Shown piece after piece: positions 17,714 through 25,613 of a DNA stretch of 64,000 nt. How positions within the stretch are numbered: position 1 is the first letter of the stretch; each line of letters opens with the position of its first letter. Origin of the DNA: Pelosinus sp. UFO1 (GTDB lineage: Bacteria > Bacillota > Negativicutes > DSM-13327); assembly GCF_000725345.1 (NCBI RefSeq), contig NZ_CP008852.1:2137693-2201692 (forward strand), written 5' to 3'. The position numbers were made by a program, and so were the translations under genes. The notes under the pieces were generated by a model, which had not been told where the DNA came from, searched no databases, and saw only the letters and a program-made list of their open reading frames with translations.

Positions 17714-18145
17714 ATGGCAATAAAAAATCAAATTACAATGAGTATTCAAAGTCTTAGCGAAAATGTTGGTATTGCCAGGGTGAGTGCTGCAGCTTTTGCA
17801 GCTCAAATTGATTTTACTTTAAATGAAATTGAGGAAATTAAAGTTGCTGTATCAGAAGCCGTTTCTAATGCTGTTATACATGGATATGAATACCAGAATG
17901 GGGAAATAGAAATTAGAATGACTCTGTATAATGATAAATTAGAATATATTATCATTGATCATGGTAAAGGAATTACGGATATTGATTTAGCACGGCAGCC
18001 TTCCTATTCGACTGATCCAGAACGTATGGGTTTGGGATTTGCATTTATGGAATCCTTTATGGATGAACTGGCAATCACGTCAGAGGTCAACAAAGGTACA
18101 GAAGTGCGAATGGTAAAAAAAACGTTACTAAAAACGGAGCATTAG
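17714..18145 (+). CDS. spoIIAB: Anti-sigma-F factor SpoIIAB
   Basis: SpoIIAB is a GHKL-fold serine kinase that holds sigma-F inactive and phosphorylates SpoIIAA. The ATP site is complete: N box EAVSNAVIHGY, G1 box DHGKGITD and G2 box RMGLGFAFMESF, within 143 residues, the normal length. GAGGAGG lies directly before the ATG. The gene sits between its two partners in the spoIIA operon. Nothing atypical is seen. Confidence 0.96.
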   Translation: MAIKNQITMSIQSLSENVGIARVSAAAFAAQIDFTLNEIEEIKVAVSEAVSNAVIHGYEYQNGEIEIRMTLYNDKLEYIIIDHGKGITDIDLARQPSYSTDPERMGLGFAFMESFMDELAITSEVNKGTEVRMVKKTLLKTEH

Positions 18146-18155
18146 GTGGTACGCC

Positions 18156-18887
18156 ATGCTTGAAGATAAAGAGATAAAGGCCTTGCTAATTAAAGCACAA
18201 AACGGTGATCAGATCGCTAAGGAATACATTTTAGAAAATAATATAAATCTTGTTAGAAGCGTTGTACATCGATTCACAAACCGTGGGTATGAATGGGATG
18301 ATTTATTTCAGTTAGGGTGTATTGGGCTGGTGAAAGCAATCGAACGTTTTGATACTACATTTAGTGTCAAATTTTCTACATATGCGGTACCAATGATTAT
18401 TGGTGAGATACGTCGATTTATGCGAGATGATAATCCTGTTAAAGTTAGTCGGCCTATTAAGGAGCTAGCATATAAAGTACATCGTACCCAAGAAAGGTTA
18501 CAAGGTCTTTTAGGCCGAGAACCGACAATAGCGGAAATTGCGAAAGATTTAAGCTTAGTACCGCAAGAAATAGTAGCGGCACTTGAAGCGAATCAATCAC
18601 CTGTATCATTATATGCCAGTGTATTTCATGATAGTGGAGATCCAATACTTCTTCTTGATCAGTTAAAGTATTGTGATGGGCAAGACAATGCTTATTTTGA
18701 AAACCTAGCGCTAAAAGAAATTTTGTTACGTTTACCAGAAAAAGAGCGTGTAGTGATTCAGTTACGTTTTTTTGCTGATAAAACACAAGCAGAGGTAGCT
18801 GAGATAATAGGATTATCTCAGGTGCAAATATCGAGAATTGAAAAATATGCTCTTAAATTAATGAGAGAATTTATGCAGACCTCCTAA
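18156..18887 (+). CDS. sigF: RNA polymerase sporulation sigma factor sigma-F
   Basis: Sigma-F is the first forespore-specific sigma factor. The 243-residue sequence carries region 2 (NLVRSVVHRFTNRGYEWDDL, then FQLGCIGLVKAIERFD and the KFSTYAVPMIIGEIRRFMRD stretch), region 3 (VSRPIKELAYKVHRTQERL) and region 4 with a helix-turn-helix (TQAEVAEIIGLSQVQISRIE). Third gene of the spoIIA operon. The stop codon lies in the loop of the terminator hairpin. In the opening part, INLVRSVVHRF is the SpoIIAB-contacting area in homologues; assignment of that contact here is by family only. Confidence 0.96.
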   Translation: MLEDKEIKALLIKAQNGDQIAKEYILENNINLVRSVVHRFTNRGYEWDDLFQLGCIGLVKAIERFDTTFSVKFSTYAVPMIIGEIRRFMRDDNPVKVSRPIKELAYKVHRTQERLQGLLGREPTIAEIAKDLSLVPQEIVAALEANQSPVSLYASVFHDSGDPILLLDQLKYCDGQDNAYFENLALKEILLRLPEKERVVIQLRFFADKTQAEVAEIIGLSQVQISRIEKYALKLMREFMQTS

Positions 18888-18909
18888 ATAGAGGTCTTAT
18901 TTTTTTATT
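18877..18909 (+). terminator. Intrinsic terminator of the spoIIA operon
   Basis: AGACCTC and GAGGTCT pair around CTAAATA (containing the sigF stop codon), followed by TATTTTTTTA. Confidence 0.85.
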
Positions 18910-18942
18910 TAAAAGGACATAATAATAGTAGAGGTGAGAATC

Positions 18943-19101
18943 GTGTTTCGCAATAAAAAATATATTATTATAGCGCTGGTAGTAACGTTAGGCACAGGTA
19001 TATTTACATGGTTTTTCTTTGATGGCAAGTTGCCACATCGATCACCTATACGGGCAAAGCAAGTTTTCTACCAGATAGTAACGAATAGAGTTCTTATGTA
19101 A
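18943..19101 (+). CDS. Small single-pass membrane protein, unknown
   Basis: I do not recognise this 52-residue reading frame. It starts with GTG 18943, six bases after GAGGTGA, and ends TAA at 19099-19101. The product has a basic N-terminus (MFRNKKY), one hydrophobic segment (IIIALVVTLGTGIFTWFFF, residues about 8-26) and a basic hydrophilic tail (GKLPHRSPIRAKQ). It lies between the sigF terminator and the dodecin gene, in sporulation territory. The clear ribosome site and sensible topology argue for a real gene; expression in the forespore is conceivable but is inference only. Confidence 0.5.
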   Translation: MFRNKKYIIIALVVTLGTGIFTWFFFDGKLPHRSPIRAKQVFYQIVTNRVLM

Positions 19102-19206
19102 AATATAACGGTATTTTCTTATAGAAAAAATATGAGCAAGTATAATACCAATAGTTGTGCGCAAACTATAGAGGAACCACATTATTTTATCAAGGAGGTA
19201 ATAAGC

Positions 19207-19407
19207 ATGGTTGTAAAAGTTATTGAATTAGTTGGAACTTCTAGTCATAACTGGACAGACGCAGTAGACAATGCAGTCATGGAAGCATCTAGATCAATTG
19301 ATGACATATTGGGTGTTGAAGTAACTAACTTTACTGCTAATATTGACAATGGGCACATAGCAGAATACAAAGCCGATGTAAAAGTAGCTTTTAAAGTAAA
19401 TCATTAA
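19207..19407 (+). CDS. Dodecin family protein
   Basis: Dodecins are small proteins that assemble as hollow dodecamers and bind flavins or flavin breakdown products. The 66-residue product begins MVVKVIELVGTSSHNWTDAV and has the ASRSIDDILGVEVTNFTANI strand-helix-strand pattern of the family, with the usual VKVAFKV ending. The start is ATG 19207 behind a perfect AAGGAGGT; an in-frame extension back to 19132 has no ribosome site. It is flanked by terminator-like hairpins and is probably monocistronic. A storage or flavin-buffering role follows from the family. Confidence 0.88.
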   Translation: MVVKVIELVGTSSHNWTDAVDNAVMEASRSIDDILGVEVTNFTANIDNGHIAEYKADVKVAFKVNH

Positions 19408-19422
19408 AAGTATATGGATGTT

Positions 19423-19455
19423 AAAGAGAGAGTGCCTTTTTGGTACTCTCTCTTT
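19423..19455 (+). terminator. Hairpin after the dodecin gene
   Basis: AAAGAGAGAGTGCC pairs with GGTACTCTCTCTTT (one G-U pair) around a T-rich loop. The T tract afterwards is short, so termination strength is uncertain. Confidence 0.6.
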
Positions 19456-19482
19456 AGATAAACAACTTTTATCTATTTTAAC

Positions 19483-19511
19483 GCATATTTCAGAACACTG
19501 TGGTCAAAATA
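19483..19511 (+). promoter_or_regulatory. Candidate sigma-G/sigma-F promoter for the spoVA operon
   Basis: GCATA, a 17-base spacer and CAAAATA resemble the sigma-G consensus (GMATR, 17-18 bases, CATnMTA) with one mismatch. The Bacillus spoVA operon is sigma-G controlled, which fits its position 65 bases before spoVAC. Confidence 0.4.
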
Positions 19512-19575
19512 AGAAAAGACTTCTTTTGTAAAGGTAGAAAAGTTAATACGATAAATTTTTTTAAAGGTGAATTGA

Positions 19576-20028
19576 ATGAAAAACGAGCAGCAGGAAATGC
19601 AACAAGAGAAATATCAAAGTAAAGTGGATAACCTTACACCTAAGCCTCCCTTGTTAAAAAACATTTGCTGGGCTTTTATAGTAGGGGGAATTATTTGCAC
19701 TTTGGGGCAGTTAATTACAGATTATTTTGTAGGGCTAGGGTTTGTGAAGAAGGAAGCATCAGCCTATTCTACAGTGGTACTAGTGTTTTTAGGGTCTTTT
19801 TTAACGGGGTTAGGGCTTTATGATGATTTAGGTAAACGGGCTGGAGCAGGTTCGATCGTACCCATCACAGGGTTTGCTAATTCAATCGTAGCACCTGCTA
19901 TGGAGTTTAAGCGGGAAGGTTATGTATTTGGAGTGGGTGCGAAAATGTTTGTTATTGCTGGACCAGTATTAGTCTATGGAATGATAACATCTTTCATTAT
20001 AGGATTAATTTATTGGCTAAGACTATAG
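19576..20028 (+). CDS. spoVAC: Stage V sporulation protein AC
   Basis: SpoVAC is an inner-spore-membrane protein of the channel complex that moves dipicolinic acid into the forespore and out during germination; the Bacillus protein has been described as mechanosensitive. The 150-residue sequence has a hydrophilic N-terminus followed by hydrophobic segments (ICWAFIVGGIICTLGQLITD, VLVFLGSFLTGLGLYDDLG, FVIAGPVLVYGMITSFIIGL) with the family motif AGAGSIVPITGFANSIVAPA. It is first of an operon with spoVAD only about ten bases away. spoVAA and spoVAB homologues are absent, as in many Clostridia and Negativicutes. Confidence 0.95.
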   Translation: MKNEQQEMQQEKYQSKVDNLTPKPPLLKNICWAFIVGGIICTLGQLITDYFVGLGFVKKEASAYSTVVLVFLGSFLTGLGLYDDLGKRAGAGSIVPITGFANSIVAPAMEFKREGYVFGVGAKMFVIAGPVLVYGMITSFIIGLIYWLRL

Positions 20029-20039
20029 GAGGTGATTAA

Positions 20040-21047
20040 GTGAATAAAAAGAAAGGAAAGCAAAGTATTCTATTTGCAAATCCACCAGTAATAACAAGCG
20101 TAGCCAATATTGTTGGCCCTATGGAAGGGGAAGGATTCTTACAACAATATTTTGATACGATTATGCAGGATAATTTACACGGTTTAGCTAGTTGGGAACA
20201 ATGTGAATCTTATATGATGGAATATGCTATTAAAAAGTCTGTAGAAAAAGAAAATAGTACAATAGATAATATTGATTGTATTTTTGCTGGTGATTTGTTA
20301 AATCAGTTAATGAGTACTCATTTCGCTATGAAAAATTTACAGAGACCTTTTTTAGGACTTTATGGAGCTTGTTCCACTATGGTAGAAGGCATGTTGCTTA
20401 GCGCGATAATGTTAGATGGTGGCTTTGCTAGTAAGGTTGTAGCTGCTGCTTCTAGTCACCATGATGCTGCAGAACGTCAATATCGATTTCCTAATGAAAT
20501 GGGTGTACAACGACCCCCTAGTGCACAATGGACAGTAACGGGCTCGGGCGCAACCGTTGTTTCAATATCGGGAACTGGTCCACGCATTACCGGAGCAACT
20601 ATTGGTAAGATTGTAGATTTCGGTATTAAAGATCCCAACGCAATGGGACCTGCAATGGCGCCAGCAGCTGTTGATACGTTATGGCAACATTTTCAAGATA
20701 CAGGAAGGACTCCAAATTATTATGATATGATTTTCACTGGTGATTTAGGGAGTGTAGGAAGAGATTTAGTAATCCAATTGCTGCAAGAAAAAGGCCTTGA
20801 TATAGCAACGAATTACCAAGACTGTGGGTGTATGATTTATCGAGAGGAACAAGATGCTCACGCAGGTGCGAGTGGATGCGCTAGTTCGGCAATTGTCTTT
20901 ACTGGTCTTATATACCAGAACTTAATGAGTGGTAAATGGGAAAAAATCCTTTTTTTAGGAACTGGAAGTTTACATAGTACAACTTCTTATCAACAAAAAG
21001 AGTCAATTCCTTGTATTGCTCACGCAGTAGCAGTAGAAGTATTATAA
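20040..21047 (+). CDS. spoVAD: Stage V sporulation protein AD
   Basis: SpoVAD is the soluble, thiolase-like dipicolinic-acid-binding subunit of the spore DPA channel. The 335-residue protein shows the thiolase-fold elements GLYGACSTMVEGMLLSAIML and AAASSHHDAAERQYRFPNEM, then TGSGATVVSISGTGPRITGA, and DCGCMIYREEQDAHAGASGC near the end, all typical of SpoVAD. The GTG start at 20040 follows AGGAGGTGA. spoVAE follows after 27 bases. Length is standard for the family. Confidence 0.96.
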   Translation: MNKKKGKQSILFANPPVITSVANIVGPMEGEGFLQQYFDTIMQDNLHGLASWEQCESYMMEYAIKKSVEKENSTIDNIDCIFAGDLLNQLMSTHFAMKNLQRPFLGLYGACSTMVEGMLLSAIMLDGGFASKVVAAASSHHDAAERQYRFPNEMGVQRPPSAQWTVTGSGATVVSISGTGPRITGATIGKIVDFGIKDPNAMGPAMAPAAVDTLWQHFQDTGRTPNYYDMIFTGDLGSVGRDLVIQLLQEKGLDIATNYQDCGCMIYREEQDAHAGASGCASSAIVFTGLIYQNLMSGKWEKILFLGTGSLHSTTSYQQKESIPCIAHAVAVEVL

Positions 21048-21062
21048 TTTCATGTAGAAAAA

Positions 21063-21070
21063 GGGGGGGG
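21063..21070 (+). repeat. G8 homopolymer in the spoVAE ribosome site
   Basis: Eight consecutive G residues form the ribosome-binding region of the next gene, four bases before its TTG start codon. Such tracts can slip during replication and would change spacing or strength of the site. Confidence 0.6.
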
Positions 21071-21074
21071 AATA

Positions 21075-21437
21075 TTGCAACTATATATTATGGTTTTTGT
21101 CATTGGGGGAGGCTTGTGCGTTCTTGGTCAATTGTTAATGGATGTAACACCACTAACGCCCGCCCACGTTTTAGTACTATTTGTGGTTTTGGGAGGAATA
21201 TTAAGTGGACTAGGCTTATATCAGCCATTGGTTGACATTGCTGGAGCTGGGGCAACTGTGCCGCTGTTAGGTTTTGGTCATGCGTTAGTCAGTGGGACGA
21301 TTGAAGATATAAATAATTATGGTTTTTTGGGAATCTTTAGCGGTGCTCTAAGGTCAACAGCCTCAGGTATAATGGCCGCAGTTGTTTTTGGCTTTTTTAT
21401 GGCAGTATTATTTAACCCTAGGAGTAAAGGCGGATAA
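21075..21437 (+). CDS. spoVAE: Stage V sporulation protein AE (SpoVAEb type)
   Basis: A 120-residue integral membrane subunit of the SpoVA DPA channel, related to SpoVAC. Hydrophobic segments include IMVFVIGGGLCVLGQLLMD, HVLVLFVVLGGILSGLGLYQ and GIMAAVVFGFFMAVLF, with the motif IAGAGATVPLLGFGHALVSG parallel to that of SpoVAC. The TTG start at 21075 is preceded by a run of eight G residues in AAAAAGGGGGGGG, so initiation could be sensitive to slippage. The stop TAA overlaps the next ATG (TAATG), giving translational coupling to a gene that is not part of the classical operon. Confidence 0.92.
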   Translation: MQLYIMVFVIGGGLCVLGQLLMDVTPLTPAHVLVLFVVLGGILSGLGLYQPLVDIAGAGATVPLLGFGHALVSGTIEDINNYGFLGIFSGALRSTASGIMAAVVFGFFMAVLFNPRSKGG

Positions 21438-21829
21438 TGCTAGCAGTCGACATTATTGGTATAGCTGCAACAATTCTTCTGATAGGAATACGTTATCCTC
21501 ACTATGTTTTAGTAGCTGCATTTATTCACGAGTTAGGTGGCATTTTAATTACTGTGTTTCTACATGGGCAAATTGATAGTATAGTAGCAGCTGGGGCTTT
21601 TGGGACAATAGAAGTTAGTAATTATAATGCAAGTTTTATAGGAATTTTGATTTTATTTAGTGGTTCCTTAGCAAATTATATTGCAAGCTCTCTAACAGGT
21701 GGAATTGTCTTTGAATCAACGTCTCGATTACTAAATCCGATAAGTATTCTAAAATCTCCTTTTTCTGTGATAAATTATCGATTGTGTATCGTATCCTGCG
21801 TTATTAACCTTTGGAAGATTTTTATGTGA
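21437..21829 (+). CDS. Unrecognised membrane protein inside the spoVA operon
   Basis: This 130-residue protein has about three hydrophobic stretches (residues about 4-34, 36-55 and 66-85) and a basic tail. It contains FIHELGGILITV in the second helix region and FSGSLANYIASSLTGG in the third; this order loosely recalls M50-type membrane proteases (HExxH, then a PLAN-like motif), but the second zinc histidine is a glycine, so proteolytic activity is not expected. Start ATG 21437 overlaps the spoVAE stop. It and the next gene separate spoVAEb from spoVAEa, which are adjacent in Bacillus. Function unknown; a spore membrane role is inferred from the operon only. Confidence 0.75.
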   Translation: MLAVDIIGIAATILLIGIRYPHYVLVAAFIHELGGILITVFLHGQIDSIVAAGAFGTIEVSNYNASFIGILILFSGSLANYIASSLTGGIVFESTSRLLNPISILKSPFSVINYRLCIVSCVINLWKIFM

Positions 21830-21838
21830 GGTGCAATT

Positions 21839-22525
21839 GTGCAAAAAAGAGCTTCACGACGTTCAATGAATAGTGGAAGAAAAAATGAAGAACAACAGAC
21901 AAATAAAGTAGAAAAACAGGGAGATTCCATTTCGCAAAAAGACTGTAATACAGATAGTTTAATTGCTGACATGGCTCAAGGATTTATTCAGGCGCAAGCT
22001 AATACAGTGAATAATGCCAGCAAACTATCTAATAAGGATGTTATATCACTATTAGAAAAAGTAAATAATCAATTGGAAGAAATAAAAGGATCCACCAAAG
22101 AAAAACAAAATGTAGGGAACCAAGCACAAGGTGGTCAATCCTCTAATAAAAAATCCACACAGCAAGAAGAAGTGGAACAATCAACTAGTGGTAGTAGTAG
22201 TAAGGAAAAAACAGATCAGGAATTACTAAAACAGCTAAAAGAGTTAGTAGGTGCAACACTTCAAGAAAAAGGCAAAAATGAAAATAGTATAAATACATCT
22301 TCGAAATCACAAAATGATAGTAGTGAAAATTCAGATACAAAAAATCAACAACAAAGTAATATGCCAGCTCAGATGGCGAGTCAGGTACTAGCACAAGCGC
22401 AGTATGAGTTAGCTAACGAGCTAGAAAATAGTTTAGAAAAACTTAAGCAAGTTATTAAAAAAAGTGAAAAAGTTGCTACAAATATTAGTAATCTATTAGG
22501 TGAAGAAAACAAAAATAAATCTTGA
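21839..22525 (+). CDS. Hydrophilic low-complexity protein inside the spoVA operon
   Basis: I do not recognise this 228-residue protein. It has no hydrophobic segment and is very rich in Gln, Asn, Ser, Lys and Glu. A basic start (MQKRASRRSMNSGRK) leads to a first predicted coiled coil (SLLEKVNNQLEEIKGS, about residues 70-85), a disordered Ser/Gln/Lys middle (GGQSSNKKSTQQEEVEQSTS) and a second helical region (AQYELANELENSLEKLKQVI). Composition resembles spore-coat or scaffold-like proteins, but this is only a resemblance. GTG 21839 follows GAGGTGCAA. It overlaps the open frame before spoVAEa. Presence in the operon suggests forespore expression. Confidence 0.7.
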   Translation: MQKRASRRSMNSGRKNEEQQTNKVEKQGDSISQKDCNTDSLIADMAQGFIQAQANTVNNASKLSNKDVISLLEKVNNQLEEIKGSTKEKQNVGNQAQGGQSSNKKSTQQEEVEQSTSGSSSKEKTDQELLKQLKELVGATLQEKGKNENSINTSSKSQNDSSENSDTKNQQQSNMPAQMASQVLAQAQYELANELENSLEKLKQVIKKSEKVATNISNLLGEENKNKS

Positions 22526-22535
22526 GGTGAAAGTA

Positions 22536-23135
22536 TTGTCAAAAAAAATAAGAGTAATACTAGTTACAGATGGTGATAGAGTCGCGCAACATGTTGTAGA
22601 GGAAATGGCTACATCCCTGGGGTTACGTTGTATCTCGGCTTCTGGCGGAAATCCCACTCCAATAAGTGGACAAGAGATTGTTACTTTATTAAAACAAGTT
22701 CATCATGATCCGGTATTAGTTATGTTTGATGATAGGGGCAGTCGTCATAAAGGCAATGGAGAAGTTGCTATGGAATATGTGGCTTCTCATCCTGATATTG
22801 AGGTTTTAGGAGCTGTTGCAGTGGCATCAAATACAACTGGTATAGCTGGAATTGCTACTGATGAATGTATTACCAGTGGAGGTGACATCGTAAATAATCG
22901 TTCTGTCGATAAAAATGGCGCTATAAAAGGTGGGCATCATAATAAGTCTATTATTACGGGAGATACGGTAGATGTACTAAATGATGTGGACATACCTTTT
23001 ATTGTAGGGATAGGAGACATTGGCAAAATGGATAGAGCAGATGATATAAGCCGAGGTGCACCTATTACTCGTAAAGCAATTGAAGAGATTTTAAAACGGA
23101 GTGGCATTGAATATGGAAGAACAAGAGAGAATTAA
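22536..23135 (+). CDS. spoVAEA: Stage V sporulation protein AE1 (SpoVAEa)
   Basis: The 199-residue soluble protein belongs to the SpoVAEa family, whose Bacillus member interacts with SpoVAD and appears to bind the dipicolinate complex. Visible family segments are KIRVILVTDGDRVAQHVVEE, MFDDRGSRHKGNGEVAMEYV, GIATDECITSGGD and IVGIGDIGKMDRADD. The start is TTG 22536 with GAGGTGA six bases upstream; an in-frame GTG/ATG extension to 22500 runs into the preceding gene without a ribosome site. It overlaps spoVAF by 23 bases. Confidence 0.9.
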   Translation: MSKKIRVILVTDGDRVAQHVVEEMATSLGLRCISASGGNPTPISGQEIVTLLKQVHHDPVLVMFDDRGSRHKGNGEVAMEYVASHPDIEVLGAVAVASNTTGIAGIATDECITSGGDIVNNRSVDKNGAIKGGHHNKSIITGDTVDVLNDVDIPFIVGIGDIGKMDRADDISRGAPITRKAIEEILKRSGIEYGRTREN

Positions 23136-24615
23136 TAAAGACTTAGATCATAATATTAATTATTTAAAGGACTTATTAGGCGTTGGAGAAAGCTTTGACA
23201 TTATTTTTCGTGAATATAAGGTAGGACACAAAAGGGCAGCATCATTCTCAATCAATGGTATGACAAATGACGTAATACTTACCAATGTTTTTCAGGATAT
23301 GCTTACACTACATCCAGAAGAGTTATCAATAAATACTTTACAAAAGTTGTTTTATACTCGAGCAACGCATTCTCAAGTGAAGTTAATGGATAATATGAAA
23401 GATGCGGTAACGAGTCTATTATCTGGTGAATTGTTATTTTTAGTAGATGGAGAAACGGAACTAATAATCTTTGATGCTAGAGCATATCCTGCAAGGATGC
23501 CTAGTGAATCCACTATTGAAAAAGTAACTAGAGGTTCACGAGATGCATTTGTTGAAACGTTACCCTTCAATACAGCATTAATTAGACGACGCCTACGTGA
23601 CCCCAATTTACGCTTTGAAATCGTAAAAGTAGGTGTACGCTCAAGAGGAGATATTGCCGTTTGCTATATCAAAGATATTACGGACCCTAAGCTTATAGAT
23701 ATCGTAAAACAACGCTTAAATAACATCAACATTGATGGTATACCGATGGCAGAAAAGGCTATAGAGGAGTATATTGTCGGTGGAAGTAAGTGGAATCCAT
23801 TGCCAAAAATAAGATATACGGAACGTCCCGATGTCGCAGTAGTTCATTTGCTAGAAGGGCATGCCTGCATAATTTCTGATAACTCACCGAATATAATGAT
23901 ACTTCCAACTACCTTTTGGCATCACGTACAGCATGTAGAAGAGTTTCATCAGCACGTAATGATTGGGTCTTATCTTCGCCTAGTAAGACTTTTTGGCATA
24001 TTATTATCTTTGTTATTACCTCCATTATGGCTGGCATTGGTTTTACAGCGTCATTTACTACCAGAGGCTTTGGCGTTTCTTGGCCCGCGGGATCCGGGGA
24101 TTATTCCCATTGGTTTTCAATTCCTTTTAGCTGAGGTCGGCGTAGAGCTAGTACGCATGGCAACTGTTCACGTGCCGACTGCGCAAGCTACTTCTCTTGG
24201 TTTTATTGGTGCCTTTATGTTAGGTGATTTTGCTACCAAAGTTGGTCTCTTTGGTAATGAAATTATTTTTTATACTGCTGTGGCAGCCGTTGGTGCTTTT
24301 GCCACGCCAAGTATAGAATTTGCTATGGCTATAAGGTTTTTTCGTGCGGTTTTATTATTGTTAGTTCTATTCTTCAAGTTACCAGGTTTAATAGTAGGAT
24401 TAATAGGTATCTTTATAGTAATGGCTACTACTAAGTCATTCGGAATTCCTTATTTATGGCCATTCTTACCTTTTAACTTAAATGGGATGAAAGATGTCTT
24501 ACTACGATTACCTTTACCAAGCAAAGTTTTACGTCCTGCCATATTAAAACCTCTAGATCCTGACCGATTAGAGAATGAAAATAAAAAAGATGAAGACAAA
24601 GATGAAAACAAATAA
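23113..24615 (+). CDS. spoVAF: Stage V sporulation protein AF (GerA-type spore germination protein)
   Basis: SpoVAF is the last SpoVA operon member and is homologous to the A subunits of GerA-family germinant receptors. The 500-residue protein has a large hydrophilic N-terminal domain (residues 1-280) with TLPFNTALIRRRLRDPNLRF and DITDPKLIDIVKQRLNNINI, followed by about five membrane helices (LRLVRLFGILLSLLLPPLWL onwards), including the conserved GPRDPGIIPIGFQFLLAEVG. The C-terminus is charged (EKNK-rich). ATG 23113 is chosen (GGAG eleven bases upstream); TTG 23107 is possible. The operon ends at a strong hairpin. Confidence 0.93.
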   Translation: MEEQERINKDLDHNINYLKDLLGVGESFDIIFREYKVGHKRAASFSINGMTNDVILTNVFQDMLTLHPEELSINTLQKLFYTRATHSQVKLMDNMKDAVTSLLSGELLFLVDGETELIIFDARAYPARMPSESTIEKVTRGSRDAFVETLPFNTALIRRRLRDPNLRFEIVKVGVRSRGDIAVCYIKDITDPKLIDIVKQRLNNINIDGIPMAEKAIEEYIVGGSKWNPLPKIRYTERPDVAVVHLLEGHACIISDNSPNIMILPTTFWHHVQHVEEFHQHVMIGSYLRLVRLFGILLSLLLPPLWLALVLQRHLLPEALAFLGPRDPGIIPIGFQFLLAEVGVELVRMATVHVPTAQATSLGFIGAFMLGDFATKVGLFGNEIIFYTAVAAVGAFATPSIEFAMAIRFFRAVLLLLVLFFKLPGLIVGLIGIFIVMATTKSFGIPYLWPFLPFNLNGMKDVLLRLPLPSKVLRPAILKPLDPDRLENENKKDEDKDENK

Positions 24616-24651
24616 TGAATCCTCGCTTAAGCGAGGATTCATTATTTTCCC
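24614..24651. terminator. Bidirectional terminator between spoVAF and the lipoprotein gene
   Basis: AATGAATCCTCGC and GCGAGGATTCATT form a perfect 13-bp stem around TTAA. T-rich sequence follows on both strands, so it can end the spoVA transcript and the convergent lipoprotein transcript. Confidence 0.9.
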
Positions 24652-25385
24652 TTATAGTATTCTCTTATTTTCGCCATGCTTTCGTTTATATTTGCTATGT
24701 GTTCTTCTGCAGAACCCTTATTCTCAGCTTCAACGGCGTCTTTTAGTTGCTTTACCGAGGAATGAGTTTTGGTTGTTTCAGAGAGGATTCCTATCTTTTC
24801 CATACTAGGCTTGGTTTGCCCCCAGGTGCCCTCTAGTTCTTTCATTTTGGCCTGGGCCTTTTTCCAAGCCATATCGTGGATATAGAAACTAACGTTTCTA
24901 ATCGTGTTACCAACTGCAACAATATCTGAAAGGGGTGAAAGCTTATATGATTTGCCTATATCACTAATGTTAGCCATGAATTTATTAAGACTTTCATAAG
25001 AATCAGCATTTTTATGTCCACTAATATCAGTTACTAATTTCTCTAGAGCACCGTCAGCCTCTTTAACTCCTTTTTTGTCACCAATTTGATTCTTTATCTG
25101 AGGCCATAATGCTTGTAATGTACTTAGTCCACTTTCAGCTTGCGCCCAGTTACCATTTACAATGCCTTCAAAGATAACTCCAGCAGTGGCTTCTAAATCA
25201 TATAATTCTTCCGGCGGAGCTGTAAATCGCTGGGTTAAAGGTGGATTTGGTTTAGTCTCTACCGGTTTTCCGGCAGGTCCTATTTCTGGCTTCTTTGCTG
25301 GGCTAAACATACTGCAACCACTTAGCAGTAATGATATACTAATTATTGCTGCCAGCTTTTTATAGGATGATTTTAGTCGTGACAA
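24642..25385 (-). CDS. Lipoprotein of unknown function
   Basis: A 247-residue secreted lipoprotein: basic start, hydrophobic signal (KLAAIISISLLLSGC) and lipobox LLSGC with the modified cysteine near residue 24. After a proline-rich linker the mature part is almost entirely alpha-helical with amphipathic repeats (WAQAESGLSTLQALWPQIKN, MAWKKAQAKMKELEGTWGQT), suggesting a helical bundle. The start is TTG 25385, eight bases after AAGGAGGGG on the minus strand. It is the only minus-strand gene in the first 29 kb and shares a bidirectional terminator with spoVAF. I could not place it in a named family. Confidence 0.8.
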   Translation of the reverse strand: MSRLKSSYKKLAAIISISLLLSGCSMFSPAKKPEIGPAGKPVETKPNPPLTQRFTAPPEELYDLEATAGVIFEGIVNGNWAQAESGLSTLQALWPQIKNQIGDKKGVKEADGALEKLVTDISGHKNADSYESLNKFMANISDIGKSYKLSPLSDIVAVGNTIRNVSFYIHDMAWKKAQAKMKELEGTWGQTKPSMEKIGILSETTKTHSSVKQLKDAVEAENKGSAEEHIANINESMAKIREYYKGK

Positions 25386-25530
25386 TGCAGTTACCCCTCC
25401 TTTTGACTATAGCATTTGCGTGTAGTATACTATTTATTCTTAATTTTTAGTAAAATAGAAGGGATAAATCCATAATATCTCTTTCATCTAGCCAAGATTC
25501 TCATAAAATATTTTAAATAGGGTTATTTTT

Positions 25531-25559
25531 TTGCTTTAGCTAAATTTTTCTAGTATAAT
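25531..25559 (+). promoter_or_regulatory. Sigma-A promoter for the M50 protease gene
   Basis: TTGCTT, a 17-base spacer and TATAAT. The ribosome site and start lie 45-55 bases further on. Confidence 0.55.
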
Positions 25560-25613
25560 TAGGTTACAATTTGCTTTTTATGAGAAAGTAGTATAGCTTG
25601 AGGGGGAACAAGA

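Noticed and set aside
21011-21576. Plus-strand frames at 21011-21235 and 21382-21576 inside the spoVA operon
   Set aside because: They overlap spoVAD, spoVAE and the following membrane gene in other frames and are Ser/Arg-rich shadows.
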